NCBI GenBank assembly: GCA_900545275.1
Contig: UQYG01000006.1
Span: 1 to 64,000 of the forward strand
DNA length: 64,000 nucleotides
Direction of reading: 5' to 3'
DNA from: an uncultured Sutterella sp.
Lineage (GTDB): Bacteria > Pseudomonadota > Gammaproteobacteria > Burkholderiales > Burkholderiaceae_F
Part shown: piece after piece, positions 8,820 through 17,376 of the stretch
How positions within the stretch are numbered: the stretch's first letter is position 1
Layout: the number at the start of each line of letters is the position of its first letter
Notes under the pieces: model-generated
Told to the model about the DNA's origin: nothing
Database searches by the model: none
Seen by the model: only the letters and a program-made list of their open reading frames with translations
Translations under genes and position numbers: made by a program

Positions 8820-9395
8820 ATGGATCGCAAACCCTGGAAAATGAACGGGCCGCACCGCGGCGGATTTGAGTCGGACCGACGAGAGGGCCGTTTCTCCGAC
8901 CGTCGTGAAGATCGCTTTTCGGATCGCCGCGAAGACCGTTTCTCGGACCGTCGTGAAGACCGCTTCTCCGACCGTCGCGACGGCGGCCGTTTTTCTGATC
9001 GCCGCGACGGCGGCCGCTTTGCGGACCGCCGTGCCCAGGGAGGGCGCCGCTTCAACGATCGCCGCGACGCTTTCGGCGTTCGATCGGGTCCGCGCGCGCG
9101 TGCGCTCGAAAACCGTCGCTACGCCGAAAAGAGCGACTTTGAAAAGAACGCCGTCGTGCGTCTCGCCGCCGACGTGGCGCCCTACTTTGAAAACGCCGAC
9201 GCCGTCAACGACGCTCTGCGCCATTTGATCGCCGCCGCAGGTCTCCTCAAGAAGGAGGAAAAGAAGGCCGAAGCCAAGCCTGTCGTGACGGAAGAAGAGG
9301 CCGAAGCGCTCTTTGCCGACGCGGACCGTGAGGACGACGTCGAAACGGCTTCCTACGGTGAAGCCGAAAGCAAGGAAGAAGATACGGTCGCTTAA
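8820..9395 (+). CDS. Unrecognised Arg/Asp-repeat protein
   Basis: I do not recognise this 191-residue protein. Residues 18-82 contain eight xDRR units (SDRR at 18, 26, 34, 42, 50, 59; ADRR 68; NDRR 79) spaced 8, 8, 8, 8, 9, 9 and 11 residues apart, written as near-identical 24-27 bp DNA repeats. This half is a disordered mixed-charge Arg/Asp/Glu/Gly tract. Residues about 102-140 look like a small helical module rich in Ala, Leu and Val, and the C-terminal 45 residues are strongly acidic. It has no signal peptide or membrane helix, so it is probably cytoplasmic. RNA binding or condensate formation is only a guess from composition. Long conflicting frames in the repeat reflect its codon pattern. 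It lies between hpf and glpK. Confidence 0.75.
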   Translation: MDRKPWKMNGPHRGGFESDRREGRFSDRREDRFSDRREDRFSDRREDRFSDRRDGGRFSDRRDGGRFADRRAQGGRRFNDRRDAFGVRSGPRARALENRRYAEKSDFEKNAVVRLAADVAPYFENADAVNDALRHLIAAAGLLKKEEKKAEAKPVVTEEEAEALFADADREDDVETASYGEAESKEEDTVA

Positions 9396-9486
9396 GATTT
9401 CTCGGAGGTTCGCTCCGATAGAATGTTCTGCGTATACGAAGGGCGCGCAGAGCGCGCCCGACGCCAGTCAACACAGGTGAATCGCC

Positions 9487-10977
9487 GTGAAGTACATCCT
9501 CGCACTTGATCAAGGCACAACGAGCTCCCGTGCGCTCCTTTTCAACGAGCGCGCGCAGGTCGTGTGGCTCGAACAGGAAGAGTTCGGTCAGCACTATCCG
9601 GCTTTGGGTTGGGTCGAACACGACGCCCTCGAGATTTGGGAAACGACGCGCCGTTGCGTCGATCGGGCGCTTCGCCGCTCGGGCGTCCGACCGGAAGAAA
9701 TCGCCGCGATCGGCCTCACCAATCAGCGCGAAACGACGATTCTCTGGGACCGAAAGACCGGCGAACCTCTCGCACCCGCCATCGTGTGGCAGGACCGCCG
9801 TACGTCGGACTTCTGCGAGGAGCTGCGTCGCCGCGGGGAAGAGGAGATGGTGGCGGGTAAGACCGGTCTGCGTCTCGATCCATACTTCTCCGCGACGAAA
9901 ATCCGGTGGTTGCTCGACCGGATTCCGGGCGCTCGCGTCCGGGCCGAGCGGGGCGAAATCGCCTTCGGTACGGTCGACGCCTGGCTGATTTGGCAGCTCA
10001 CGGGCGGTCGTCGTCATGCGACTGACCTCACGAACGCTTCGCGCACGCTTTTGTGCAATCTGCGCACGGGACAGTGGGACGACGAACTCCTGCAGCTCTT
10101 TGACGTCCCGAAGGCGATGCTTCCCGAAATCGTGCCGAGCTCGGCCGTGATCGCTGAAACTGATCCCGCTCTCTGGGGCCGGGCCATTCCGATCGCGGGC
10201 GTTGCGGGCGACCAGCAGGCGGCCTCTTTCGGGCAGGCCTGCTTTGCGCCGGGCACGGCGAAGAACACCTACGGGACGGGCGGCTTTCTTCTCATGAACG
10301 TGGGCACGATCCCGAGAATCAGCACGCAGCGTCTTTTGGGTACGGCCCTTTGGCGGCGCGGCTCTCTTCCGGCGGAATACGCCCTCGAAGGGAGCGTGTT
10401 CATCGCCGGGGCCGTCGTACAATGGTTGCGTGACGGACTGCAGTTTTTCTCGAGCGCTTCCGAGGTCGAGGAGCTTGCGCGTTCCGTGCCCGACAACGGC
10501 GGCGTCTACCTCGTGCCCGCCTTCGTGGGGCTCGGCGCTCCCTATTGGGACAGCGACGCCCGCGGACTGCTCATCGGTCTTACCCGCGCGACGAACCGCG
10601 CGCACGTGGCGCGCGCGGCGCTCGAAGGCATCGCCTTCCAGTGCGCCGAAGTGCTCGAAGCGATGCAGCGCGACGCGCACCTGCCGCTCGCGGAACTGCG
10701 CGTGGACGGCGGCGCTTCGCGCAACGATCTTCTCATGCAATTTCAGGCCGACATCTCGGGCGTGCCCGTCATTCGGCCGGCCAATACCGAAACCACCGCG
10801 CTCGGCGCCGCCTTCCTCGCGGGGCTCGCCTGCGGCGTGTGGAGGGATTTGGACGAACTTTCTTCGCTCTGGCGGGTCGATCGCGTGTTCGAGCCCTCCA
10901 TGAGCGCGGACCAGAAAACCTCTTTGATGAACCAGTGGTCACGTGCCGTCGGCCGGGCCCGAAATTGGAACCAGTGA
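9487..10977 (+). CDS. glpK: Glycerol kinase
   Basis: Glycerol kinase phosphorylates glycerol to sn-glycerol 3-phosphate with ATP. The 496-residue length is usual. The FGGY-kinase N-terminal motif DQGTTSSRA (residues 8-16) is clear, as are NTYGTGG near residue 260 and the C-terminal DGGASRNDLLMQ block. Translation starts at a GTG preceded by AGGTGA. The leader contains a 19-nt GC hairpin (GGGCGCGC/GCGCGCCC near 9440-9459). glpD follows after 2 bp, so kinase and dehydrogenase form an operon for glycerol use. No glpF facilitator or glpR regulator is adjacent. Confidence 0.96.
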   Translation: MKYILALDQGTTSSRALLFNERAQVVWLEQEEFGQHYPALGWVEHDALEIWETTRRCVDRALRRSGVRPEEIAAIGLTNQRETTILWDRKTGEPLAPAIVWQDRRTSDFCEELRRRGEEEMVAGKTGLRLDPYFSATKIRWLLDRIPGARVRAERGEIAFGTVDAWLIWQLTGGRRHATDLTNASRTLLCNLRTGQWDDELLQLFDVPKAMLPEIVPSSAVIAETDPALWGRAIPIAGVAGDQQAASFGQACFAPGTAKNTYGTGGFLLMNVGTIPRISTQRLLGTALWRRGSLPAEYALEGSVFIAGAVVQWLRDGLQFFSSASEVEELARSVPDNGGVYLVPAFVGLGAPYWDSDARGLLIGLTRATNRAHVARAALEGIAFQCAEVLEAMQRDAHLPLAELRVDGGASRNDLLMQFQADISGVPVIRPANTETTALGAAFLAGLACGVWRDLDELSSLWRVDRVFEPSMSADQKTSLMNQWSRAVGRARNWNQ

Positions 10978-10979
10978 AC

Positions 10980-12521
10980 ATGTCTGAAGTGAAACCCCTT
11001 GTTCGGGAAGCGTTGCTCGAAGAGCTGCGTCAGGATCCTCTGTGGGATGTGGTGGTCATCGGCGGCGGCGCCACGGGCGTTGGCATCGCTGTGGACGCGG
11101 CCTCGCGCGGTCTGAAGACCGTTTTGCTCGAGGCGCAGGACTTTGCCGCGGGCACCTCGTCGCGTTCGACGAAACTCATTCACGGAGGCGTGCGCTACAT
11201 GAAGAATCCCCGCGACTGGGGCTTGGTTCGTGAAGCGCTCAAGGAACGCCGTATCCTCATCAAGAACGCTCCGCACCTTGTTCATGCGAAGCCCTTCATT
11301 CTGCCGACCTACAAGAAGTGGGAACGTGAATATTTCACCGTGGGTCTCGGCATTTACTCGGCGATGACCTACGGCGGCTATGGCATTGGCCGCACGAGCA
11401 GCCTCTCGCGCGAAGAAACGCTCTCGCGCCTGCCGGGCGTGAAGGCCGAAGGCCTCATGGGCGGCGTGCAGTTCTACGACGGGCAGTTCGACGATGCCCG
11501 CCTGACGGTCGCGCTCATGCGCACGGCCTACAACCTCGGCGCCACGCCCCTCAACTACATGCCCGTCATCGGGATCGAGCGCAAGGGCGGTTGGATTCAG
11601 TCCGTCACGGCACGCGATAAGGAAACGGGCGAGGAATTCCGCATTCGCACGAAGATGGTCTTCAACGCCGCGGGCGCTTGGGTCGATCCGATCCGCCGCA
11701 TGGTCGATCCCGATGCCTCGACGCTCGTTCGCGTTTCGCGCGGCTCGCATATTCTGCTCGACAAGAGCTTCATGCCCGGCGACACGGGCATGTTGATCCC
11801 GAAGACCCGCGACGGTCGCGTTCTCTTTGCGATTCCCTGGCACGAAATGCTCCTTGTCGGCACGACGGATGTCGAACAGCGTGAAGCGGACTTCGATCCG
11901 AAGGTGAGCGAAGAGGAAGTGAACTTCATGATCGAAACCGCGTCGGGCTACCTTGAAAAGCCCATCACGCGCGCAGACGTGAAGGCGACCTTCGCCGGTC
12001 TGCGTCCGCTCTTCAATCCTCAGGCGACGGGTTCGGCGGGTTCCACCGCCAAGGTCTCGCGTGAACACGCGGTGATTCCGGAATACGGCAACATGATCAC
12101 CGTGACGGGCGGGAAGTGGACGGCCTACCGCAAGATGGCTGAACACGCCATGCTCGAAGCCACGCAACGCCACCTCATCCCGGCGCGTCTGTGCGTCACG
12201 AAGGATCTGCCGATCTTCGCCGATCAGGTCTGGGATCAGGCGGCGCTCGAAGTGGCTGCGGAAAAGAGCGAGGAGGCCGACGCCAAGGTGGTCGAATACG
12301 CCCGCTACAGCCGCGAATACGAAGGCGCCCGCACGGCCGAGGACGTTCTCTTCCGCCGTCTGCGCCTCGGGCAGATGAACGCCGAACGTACCGAAGCGCT
12401 CCTGCCGAAGGTTCGCGCGGTCTTTGAGGAAGCCTCCGAACCCGCCGAGCAAACCGAAGAAACGGTTGAGGCCGCGCTCGTCGAGACTGCCTCGGAAAAT
12501 ACGGAAGAAACGCAGGCCTGA
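10980..12521 (+). CDS. glpD: Aerobic glycerol-3-phosphate dehydrogenase
   Basis: This is an FAD-dependent membrane-associated enzyme that oxidises glycerol 3-phosphate to dihydroxyacetone phosphate and passes electrons to quinone. The 513-residue form starts at the ATG 2 bp after glpK. It shows the Rossmann motif VIGGGATGVGIAVDAA (about 23-38), the GTSSRSTKLIHGGVRY block, and the C-terminal DAO region ending around residue 480. The last 30 or so residues are an acidic tail (many Glu, with Thr/Ala) absent from E. coli GlpD. A good terminator follows at 12549-12590. Confidence 0.95.
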   Translation: MSEVKPLVREALLEELRQDPLWDVVVIGGGATGVGIAVDAASRGLKTVLLEAQDFAAGTSSRSTKLIHGGVRYMKNPRDWGLVREALKERRILIKNAPHLVHAKPFILPTYKKWEREYFTVGLGIYSAMTYGGYGIGRTSSLSREETLSRLPGVKAEGLMGGVQFYDGQFDDARLTVALMRTAYNLGATPLNYMPVIGIERKGGWIQSVTARDKETGEEFRIRTKMVFNAAGAWVDPIRRMVDPDASTLVRVSRGSHILLDKSFMPGDTGMLIPKTRDGRVLFAIPWHEMLLVGTTDVEQREADFDPKVSEEEVNFMIETASGYLEKPITRADVKATFAGLRPLFNPQATGSAGSTAKVSREHAVIPEYGNMITVTGGKWTAYRKMAEHAMLEATQRHLIPARLCVTKDLPIFADQVWDQAALEVAAEKSEEADAKVVEYARYSREYEGARTAEDVLFRRLRLGQMNAERTEALLPKVRAVFEEASEPAEQTEETVEAALVETASENTEETQA

Positions 12522-12548
12522 TGCGCCTCCCTTTTCGTATAATCATTG

Positions 12549-12590
12549 CCGCCCGGAACCCCTGACTCGGAGTTTCGGGCGGTTTTGTTT
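12549..12590 (+). terminator. Terminator after glpKD
   Basis: An 11-bp stem (CCGCCCGGAAC 12549-12559 with GTTTCGGGCGG 12572-12582) is followed by TTTTGTTT. TATAAT at 12538-12543 lies just before it and could serve the downstream marC-family gene, but then the start site would fall inside the hairpin. Confidence 0.8.
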
Positions 12591-12608
12591 CGCTAGGACG
12601 GAAAATCT

Positions 12609-13211
12609 ATGGAATACGGTTTTTGGGGCGCTCTGATGCTGATGGTGCTGATGGCGGACCCACTCGGCAACATTCCCATCACGATCGCCTGCATGAAGAA
12701 TGTTCCCAATCACCGCCGCGTGCGGGTGATTTTTCGGGAGTGCGTGATCGCCATGGTGACGCTTCTCCTTGCCATGTTCTTCGGCCACGCCTTCATGACG
12801 GCGCTCGGCCTCTCGGACGCCGCGCTGACGATCGGTGGTTCTGTGATCGTCATGCTCATGGCCATCCGCATGGTCTTTCCTTCCAAAGAGGGGGTCTTCG
12901 GGGAAACGCCCGATGGCGAACCCTTCATCGTGCCGCTTGCGATTCCGGCCATCGCGGGGCCTTCCACCATCGCGACCATCATGATGATCGCCGCCACCGA
13001 TCCGAGCCGTACGCTCGAGTGGGGGGCCATCGTCGTCATCACGGCCTTCGTCTCCTTTCTGGTGCTCGCCTCGGCCGATTGGCTGCAGCAAAAGCTCGGA
13101 GAAAAGGTGACCATGGCCGTCGAACGCCTCACGGGACTTCTCCTCGCGATGATGGCCACGCAGATGTTCCTCTCGGGCACCGCCAAGTACGTCGAAGGAC
13201 TTCTCGGCTGA
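12609..13211 (+). CDS. MarC/YhgN-family integral membrane protein
   Basis: This 200-residue UPF0056 (MarC) protein has six predicted membrane helices and no soluble domain. The motif DPLGNIPI (residues 17-24) and the PLAIPAIAGPSTI segment (about 105-118) are family hallmarks. E. coli YhgN is the closest named type. The biochemical role of the family is not established; the old link of MarC to multiple antibiotic resistance has not held up. It sits alone between the glpD terminator and the ribosomal operon. Confidence 0.88.
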   Translation: MEYGFWGALMLMVLMADPLGNIPITIACMKNVPNHRRVRVIFRECVIAMVTLLLAMFFGHAFMTALGLSDAALTIGGSVIVMLMAIRMVFPSKEGVFGETPDGEPFIVPLAIPAIAGPSTIATIMMIAATDPSRTLEWGAIVVITAFVSFLVLASADWLQQKLGEKVTMAVERLTGLLLAMMATQMFLSGTAKYVEGLLG

Positions 13212-13250
13212 CGGATGAGAACGGGGCGAAAAAAAAGATTCAGGATTTCT

Positions 13251-13280
13251 TTGACAGTCTCCCGATGAATCGAATAAAAT
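13251..13280 (+). promoter_or_regulatory. Promoter of rplM-rpsI
   Basis: A consensus TTGACA (13251-13256) and TAAAAT (13275-13280) are separated by 18 bp. It is the best sigma-70-like promoter in the window and fits the high expression expected of ribosomal protein genes. Confidence 0.75.
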
Positions 13281-13506
13281 CGCTCCCCTAGCTTTGTCGG
13301 GCGGATTGCTTACCCCATCGATTTTCCACTGGCACCGCCACGGCGATGAAGCTGGACGCAACGTATATGGCGGATCACCGCCTCCCGAGTGAGGAGGACG
13401 GAGAGATCTGCTTTCTTTTTGAATTCCTTTCGACCATCGGGGCGTTGTCAAGGCGGCGCCATCCGCTGCCGCGATGTTCGAAACACACTTTTTGTAGGTG
13501 AACGCA
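13281..13506 (+). other. Long untranslated leader of rplM-rpsI
   Basis: About 220 nt separate the predicted start site from the rplM ATG. The stretch contains no credible gene and has several GC-rich self-complementary patches. A ribosomal-protein autoregulatory leader is possible but not demonstrated; I do not recognise a known leader motif. Confidence 0.4.
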
Positions 13507-13935
13507 ATGAAGACCTTCTCGGCCAAGCCGCTTGAGGTTAAGCGCGACTGGTTCGTGGTCGATGCCAGTGATAAGGTGCTCGGCCGTCTTGCCAGCGAAA
13601 TCGCTCTGCGCCTGCGCGGCAAGCACAAGCCCGAATTCACGCCCCACGTCGACACGGGCGACTTTATCGTCGTCATCAACGCCGACAAGTTGAAGCTCTC
13701 CGCTGAAAAGGCGGGCAAGAAGACGTACTATCGCCACACGGGTTACCCCGGCGGTATCTACGAAACGACCTTCAAGGAAATGCAGGCGAAGCATCCGGGC
13801 CGCGCGCTCGAAATCGCCGTCAAGGGCATGCTCCCGAAGGGACCGCTCGGCTACGCCATGATCAAGAAGCTCAAGATCTACGCCGGTGCCGAACACCCGC
13901 ATTCCGCTCAGCAACCCCAGGTCCTCGACCTCTAA
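13507..13935 (+). CDS. rplM: 50S ribosomal protein L13 (uL13)
   Basis: L13 is an early-assembling 50S protein. The ATG at 13507 gives 142 residues, exactly the E. coli length, beginning MKTFSAKPLEVKRDW; TAGGTG lies 6 bp upstream. A GTG 9 bp earlier is in frame but would put the start inside the ribosome-binding site. The block ASDKVLGRLASEIA and the motif GMLPKGPLG are diagnostic. rpsI follows after 15 bp, the near-universal L13-S9 operon. Confidence 0.98.
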   Translation: MKTFSAKPLEVKRDWFVVDASDKVLGRLASEIALRLRGKHKPEFTPHVDTGDFIVVINADKLKLSAEKAGKKTYYRHTGYPGGIYETTFKEMQAKHPGRALEIAVKGMLPKGPLGYAMIKKLKIYAGAEHPHSAQQPQVLDL

Positions 13936-13950
13936 GAAAAGGCTTGAAAG

Positions 13951-14343
13951 ATGATCGGCATTTACAATTACGGCACGGGCCGTCGCAAGAGCTCGGTTGC
14001 CCGCGTCTTCATGAAGCGCGGCACGGGCAAGATCGTTATCAACGGTCGTCCCTTGGAACAGTACTTCAACCGTGAAACGGGCCGCATGGTCGTCATGCAG
14101 CCTCTCGAACTTACGGAAAACACCGAAACGTTCGACATCACCGTCAACGTCAGCGGTGGCGGTGAATCCGGCCAGGCCGGCGCCGTCCGTCACGGCATCA
14201 CTCGTGCCCTCATCGACTACGATGAAGGCCTCAAGTCCGTCCTTTCGAACGCCGGCCTCGTGACGCGTGACGCCCGCGAAGTCGAACGTAAGAAGGTTGG
14301 TCTTCGCAAGGCCCGCCGCGCCAAGCAGTTCAGCAAGCGCTAA
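13951..14343 (+). CDS. rpsI: 30S ribosomal protein S9 (uS9)
   Basis: This is a 130-residue S9, the usual length. The N-terminal GTGRRKSSVARVF and the basic C-terminal tail ending KQFSKR are diagnostic; the tail reaches the P-site tRNA in the ribosome. It is the second gene of the rplM operon and ends shortly before a strong bidirectional terminator. Confidence 0.98.
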   Translation: MIGIYNYGTGRRKSSVARVFMKRGTGKIVINGRPLEQYFNRETGRMVVMQPLELTENTETFDITVNVSGGGESGQAGAVRHGITRALIDYDEGLKSVLSNAGLVTRDAREVERKKVGLRKARRAKQFSKR

Positions 14344-14386
14344 CCGCTTTTCCCGGGCAAGGTCGAAAGACCTTCCCGTCGGCACG

Positions 14387-14421
14387 AAAAAGCCCGAGGA
14401 TTTCGGTCCCCGGGCTTTTTT
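14387..14421. terminator. Bidirectional terminator between rpsI and the deaminase gene
   Basis: AAAAAGCCCG (14387-14396) pairs with CGGGCTTTTT (14411-14420). The A and T flanks allow it to act on both strands, ending rpsI on plus and the convergent deaminase gene on minus. Confidence 0.85.
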
Positions 14422-14476
14422 GCGTCCGTGCGAAAGAAAAAACGCCGCGCAGGGCGCGGCGTATCTCAGGATTCGC

Positions 14477-15583
14477 TCAGCGTTCCGGAAGCGGCGGGAG
14501 TGCTTGGGCAAGACGATCGAATTCGGCGAGCCACTCCTCCTTCCAGAGGGTCTTCTGCTCGTCGCTCACCCAGGCCGCGTCGATGCTGTTTTCGACCATG
14601 CCGCGCAGGGCCGGAAGGTCGAAGCCGAGCCAGTTGAACATCAAAAGCCAGCTTTCGGCCGCATTGACGTGGTGCATTGTCGGGTCGTCGCTGTTGGGGA
14701 AGACGCGCAGACCCGCTTCGACCATCTTGCGGATCGGTTGGCGGATCGCCCACTCTTCGTCCGTGAAGGTACGAAGATAGTAGGAATTGGTCGGGACGAC
14801 CGTGAAGATGAGGCCGCGGCGGCGGGCTTCATTCATCAGGGCCGGATTGTCCGTAATCGTGTAGCCGTGATCGACGCGTTCGACTTCGAGAAGGTCCATC
14901 GCGGTCTCGACGTTGCGCCAATGTTCGCCGAATTCGCCCGCGTGGGCCGTGATGCGGAGTCCCGCCTTCTTGGCGAGGCGGTAGGCCTTCCAGAAGTTTT
15001 CGGGTTCGTGTCCGGTTTCACGGTAATCGATCCCGATCCCGAGGGTTTCGGGCATGGGGTGGCGGATCATTTCCTCAACCATGAAGACCGCTTCTTCCGG
15101 GGTGTCTTCGCGGTCGATGGAGGGAATGAGGCGGCCCACGGTGCCGCACTCGGCTTCGGCGCGCTTCAGACCGCGTATGATGGCCTTTTGCCCTTCGTCA
15201 AAAGAGTAGAAGTGTTTGAGGCCCGTCGAATTCCAGAAGTATTCGATGTAGCGCACGCCCAGGCGCGAGACGGCCACGGTATGTTCGTAGGCGATGCGCT
15301 CGAGAAATTCCGGACGGGAGAGAATGTGCGCTTCAAGCGCGCGGAAAATGCGCAGGACGCCCACAGGCTTGTCGCCGCGGGTGAAAAAGCCGTCGATTTC
15401 TTCCTGCGTGACTGGAGCGCCCGAGAGGCGCACGAGGTCCTCAAAGGTCGACTTCGTGATCGTGCCGAGCAGGTGGCAGTGCAGTTCAGCCTTGGGAAAA
15501 CGCGAGAAAAATTCGCTCCAGACCTCGGGCAGGGGACGGGTGAAGGGAGAGTCGGGGACGAACCCCGGATTGGTCGCACGCAT
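14477..15583 (-). CDS. Adenosine deaminase-family amidohydrolase
   Basis: The 368-residue protein belongs to the metal-dependent adenosine/AMP deaminase family. Visible catalytic blocks are LHCHLLG (metal His pair, near residue 35), TAHAGE, VDHGY and NSDDPTMHH. The segment after the first His pair differs from typical Add proteins, and the text around residue 130 (IEYFWNSTG) is also unusual, so the true substrate (adenosine, adenine or another aminated purine) is uncertain. I chose the ATG at 15583 because GGAGGTG lies about 8 bp upstream. It is a single-gene unit convergent with rpsI. Confidence 0.8.
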   Translation of the reverse strand: MRATNPGFVPDSPFTRPLPEVWSEFFSRFPKAELHCHLLGTITKSTFEDLVRLSGAPVTQEEIDGFFTRGDKPVGVLRIFRALEAHILSRPEFLERIAYEHTVAVSRLGVRYIEYFWNSTGLKHFYSFDEGQKAIIRGLKRAEAECGTVGRLIPSIDREDTPEEAVFMVEEMIRHPMPETLGIGIDYRETGHEPENFWKAYRLAKKAGLRITAHAGEFGEHWRNVETAMDLLEVERVDHGYTITDNPALMNEARRRGLIFTVVPTNSYYLRTFTDEEWAIRQPIRKMVEAGLRVFPNSDDPTMHHVNAAESWLLMFNWLGFDLPALRGMVENSIDAAWVSDEQKTLWKEEWLAEFDRLAQALPPLPER

Positions 15584-15827
15584 GGCGAAAACACCTCCGA
15601 AAAACAGGAACGGTCCCAAGCATAGCAAAGCAAAGGGAAGGGGGAAATAATTCCTGACCAAAATACTCGAAAACCTGCCGAGATCGGATTCGTTTTGGTG
15701 TAGGATAGAGTGCCCGCGATGCCCGACGCATCGCTTTCTCAATTGATCCGACAGGAGGGTTCGCTCCTGACGGAAGCGCTCCGTCCGGCAGCGGACGAAC
15801 GCCAACGAAAAAACCGATGGAAAGGTT

Positions 15828-16214
15828 ATGACGGAAGAAACGAAAAAAGTTGAAACGCAGGAAGAAGCGGTGCCTGAACTCGTGCCCGATCCCATCAACT
15901 TCACGGACGCGGCGGTCAACAAAGTGCGCGCCCTAATGGAAGAGGAGGGCAACCCCAACCTCAAGCTGCGCGTTTTCGTGCAGGGCGGCGGTTGCGCGGG
16001 CTTTCAGTACGGCTTCACGTTCGATGAGGAACAAAACGCCGACGACGCCGTGATGGAAAAGGGTGGCGTCACTCTTCTGATCGACGCGATGAGCTATCAG
16101 TATCTCGTCGGAGCGAAGATCGACTTCAAGGAAGGTCTCTCGGGCGAACAGTTCGTGATCGACAATCCCAACGCGGTGACGACCTGCGGCTGTGGTTCGT
16201 CCTTCAGCGTCTGA
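15828..16214 (+). CDS. erpA: Iron-sulfur cluster insertion protein ErpA
   Basis: This A-type Fe-S carrier delivers clusters to apo-enzymes, in E. coli including those of isoprenoid synthesis. Its 128 residues include a roughly 25-residue charged N-terminal extension. The three conserved cysteines are visible in GGGCAGFQYGF and in CGCGSSFSV at the C terminus. The GCGSSF ending and position-specific residues favour ErpA over IscA. No isc or suf genes are adjacent. The upstream 240 bp contains no other gene, and an efficient shared terminator follows. Confidence 0.93.
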   Translation: MTEETKKVETQEEAVPELVPDPINFTDAAVNKVRALMEEEGNPNLKLRVFVQGGGCAGFQYGFTFDEEQNADDAVMEKGGVTLLIDAMSYQYLVGAKIDFKEGLSGEQFVIDNPNAVTTCGCGSSFSV

Positions 16215-16238
16215 CGCAAAACGGTCGTTGAAATGCCT

Positions 16239-16272
16239 TTCGGGGTGCCTTGCGGCACCCCGAAGTTGTTTC
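16239..16272. terminator. Terminator between erpA and anmK
   Basis: An 11-bp perfect stem (TTCGGGGTGCC 16239-16249 with GGCACCCCGAA 16254-16264) with a TTGC loop is followed by GTTGTTT. It lies between convergent genes and may serve both. Confidence 0.8.
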
Positions 16273-16284
16273 TGCAAAGCTGAA

Positions 16285-17376
16285 TCAATGCGGATAGAGC
16301 GCGCCGAGAATGCGCTCGCCCCGGGCACCCGTGACGGCGGGAAGATTGCCAGGGAGTCGCTCGAGGAAGCGGTGGCCGAGCCAAGCGAAGGCCTGGCATT
16401 CGACGTCCATCGGATGAATGCCGAGCGCCTCGGTGGAATGCACGTTTCCGGGGAAGGCGTTGCGGAGTTCTTCCATGAGAAGGGGATTGAGTGCGCCTCC
16501 GCCGCAGACGAAGAGCGTTTCAACGCGCGGGGCCCAGCGACGGAGCGCATCCGTGACCGTGCGGGCCGTGAGAACCGTCAGCGTTCTCGCGACGTCTTCG
16601 GGGGCAAAGCGGCGTGTGCCGAGCCGTTCGGTGAGCCAACCGAGGTGAAAGGTTTCGCGGCCTGTCGACTTCGGAGGGGAGAGACGGAAGTAGGGGTCCG
16701 ACAGAAGTTCGCCCAGGAGATCAGGCAAAAGGCGTCCTTTGCGGGCGAAGGCGCCGTCCCGATCGAAGGCTTCGCCCGTTTCCCGCAGGCACCAGGCGTC
16801 GAGAAGCATGTTTCCCGGGCCTGTGTCGAAACCTTCCGTTTTTTCCTTCGTGAGGATCGTGACGTTGGCGATGCCGCCCACGTTGACGACCGCACGGTCG
16901 TCGTCGCCTGCAAAAACCGCCCGATGAAAGGCGGGGACGAGCGGGGCGCCCTGGCCGCCCGCGGCAATGTCGCGGGCCCGAAAGTCGCACAGAACGTCGA
17001 TGCCCGTGCGTTCGGCAAGGCGTGCCGGATGGTTGAGCTGCAGGGAAAAGCCCTTCTCCGGGCGGTGCCGCACGGTTTGTCCGTGCACGGCAAGGGCCGT
17101 GACGTCACGGGAGGAAAGTCCGAGCGTTTCAAGGAGTTCGAAAACCGTTTCGGCGTATTCGTCGGCGAGTCCGACGGACGCTTCGCCCGCGCGTTCGATT
17201 TCGTCCGCAAAGCGGGCGGTGGCGAGTCCGAAGAGCGTCTCGCGAAGCGCAACGGGGAAGGGGCGGTGGGCGCGTCCGAGACGCGTCATCCTCCCGTCGG
17301 GCAAAAAGCGCACGGCGAGCGCGTCGGTGCCGTCGAGACTCGTGCCCGACATGAGTCCGATGATGAGGCGGCTCAT
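16285..17376 (-). CDS. anmK: Anhydro-N-acetylmuramic acid kinase
   Basis: AnmK opens the 1,6-anhydro ring of anhMurNAc and phosphorylates it to MurNAc-6-phosphate, a step of peptidoglycan recycling. The 363-residue length and N-terminal nucleotide-binding motif GLMSGTSLDGTDA match the family, and PGNMLLDAW and CGGGALNP are further signatures. The start overlaps the stop of the upstream M23 peptidase gene (ATGA), so the two are probably coupled. The pairing links wall cleavage to sugar recovery. Confidence 0.96.
   Translation of the reverse strand: MSRLIIGLMSGTSLDGTDALAVRFLPDGRMTRLGRAHRPFPVALRETLFGLATARFADEIERAGEASVGLADEYAETVFELLETLGLSSRDVTALAVHGQTVRHRPEKGFSLQLNHPARLAERTGIDVLCDFRARDIAAGGQGAPLVPAFHRAVFAGDDDRAVVNVGGIANVTILTKEKTEGFDTGPGNMLLDAWCLRETGEAFDRDGAFARKGRLLPDLLGELLSDPYFRLSPPKSTGRETFHLGWLTERLGTRRFAPEDVARTLTVLTARTVTDALRRWAPRVETLFVCGGGALNPLLMEELRNAFPGNVHSTEALGIHPMDVECQAFAWLGHRFLERLPGNLPAVTGARGERILGALYPH

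Noticed and set aside
8871..9068. Repeat tract considered as a CRISPR array
   Set aside because: The units are contiguous with no spacers, keep a reading frame and encode an ordered peptide repeat.
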